The position numbers were made by a program, and so were the translations under genes. The notes under the pieces were generated by a model. The model was not told where the DNA came from, ran no database searches, and saw only the letters and a program-made list of their open reading frames with translations. 49,522 bases of DNA from Leyella stercorea (GTDB lineage Bacteria; Bacteroidota; Bacteroidia; Bacteroidales; Bacteroidaceae): contig NZ_JADYUF010000027.1 of the NCBI RefSeq assembly GCF_021531655.1, forward strand, positions 1 through 49,522, given 5' to 3'. The number at the start of each line of letters is the position of its first letter. The first letter of the stretch is position 1. Below, piece after piece: positions 49,406 through 49,522 of the stretch.

Positions 49406-49522
49406 TCACCACTGACGGATGGTATTCCACTCTTTTTCGAGAATGGCATAAACACAGGTATCTTCATATTTTGGGGAGCCGTCAGGATTGTTTACGAATG
49501 TCACAAACTCTTTGAAACATCC
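49406..49522 (-). CDS. C-terminal end of a protein, probably GNAT acetyltransferase (partial)
   Basis: The last 38 codons of a minus-strand gene whose start lies beyond the window: GCFKEFVTFVNNPDGSPKYE and DTCVYAILEKEWNTIRQW, then TGA. An ending of the form D-x-x-xYAIL-x-x-EW is typical of RimJ/RimL-like GNAT acetyltransferases. It ends 43 bp before the adaptor start and could share its transcript. The family call rests on the tail only. Confidence 0.5.
   Translation of the reverse strand, partial: GCFKEFVTFVNNPDGSPKYEDTCVYAILEKEWNTIRQW

Noticed and set aside
1..49522. tRNA or rRNA genes
   Set aside because: I saw no cloverleaf with a typical T-loop or anticodon arm and no rRNA-like stretch.

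Overview
The window looks like Bacteroidales DNA, most likely Prevotella/Segatella-type. Promoters are of the Bacteroidetes kind (a TAnnTTTG -7 box, often TAACTTTGC or TACCTTTGC), start codons follow A-rich leaders, and the gene families (MobV relaxase, ArdC-like and other polyvalent proteins, toprim/DUF3991 primase, DUF4099, DUF2958, DUF6155, DUF4186) are those of Bacteroidetes conjugative elements. I see no replication initiator, integrase, VirB4-type ATPase or coupling protein. This is therefore part of a large conjugative plasmid or integrative element, not all of it.

Layout: 1-9.1 kb (+) is a maintenance and accessory block of small operons separated by unusually long, highly structured non-coding DNA. 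It holds an Api92-like protein, two SSBs, a HTH protein between 37-bp repeats, a parA/ribbon-helix-helix partition pair flanked by TAGTA/TACTA iterons, and a phosphoribosyltransferase-SLOG-small membrane protein operon. 9.2-11.6 kb (-) is an operon of small regulators and DUF proteins ending at thioredoxin. 11.8-13.7 kb (-) carries a DUF3800/nuclease-like pair and a serine-recombinase-like protein that has lost its catalytic residues, with palindromic sites upstream. 13.9-20.6 kb (+) holds a lipoprotein, small conserved genes, a winged-helix protein, a probable oriT, the MobV relaxase and an OmpA-family protein. 20.7-22.0 kb (-) is a DUF4143-type ATPase.

From 39.4 kb down to 23.2 kb (-) runs one long transfer-associated operon. 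It includes DUF4099 proteins, a toprim primase-like protein, a PH-domain membrane protein, two exported paralogues, membrane proteins, M23 peptidases, a glucosaminidase-M23 fusion, an ArdC-like protein fused to MutS domain I, an OB-fold protein and an ArdC-like metallopeptidase. These would act on the cell wall, on the entering single strand and against host restriction. A third M23 peptidase lies divergently at 39.7 kb, followed by a DUF4411 PIN toxin/ImmA-type antitoxin pair (40.4-42.1 kb) bracketed by a 36-bp near-repeat. The right end (42.3-49.5 kb, -) looks like a different genetic context: a truncated glmS fused to a gene fragment, then a complete RND efflux operon (adaptor, pump, outer membrane factor) and the tail of an acetyltransferase.

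The most novel signals are non-coding. A structured RNA occurs in two clear copies (3.1 and 3.85 kb) whose long-range stems differ in sequence but keep pairing, plus a possible third. A short 5' leader motif (outer stem UCCC/GGGA around a small hairpin, then AAGAAAA) precedes four separate operons. TAGTA/TACTA iterons occur at three places, one 16 kb from parA.
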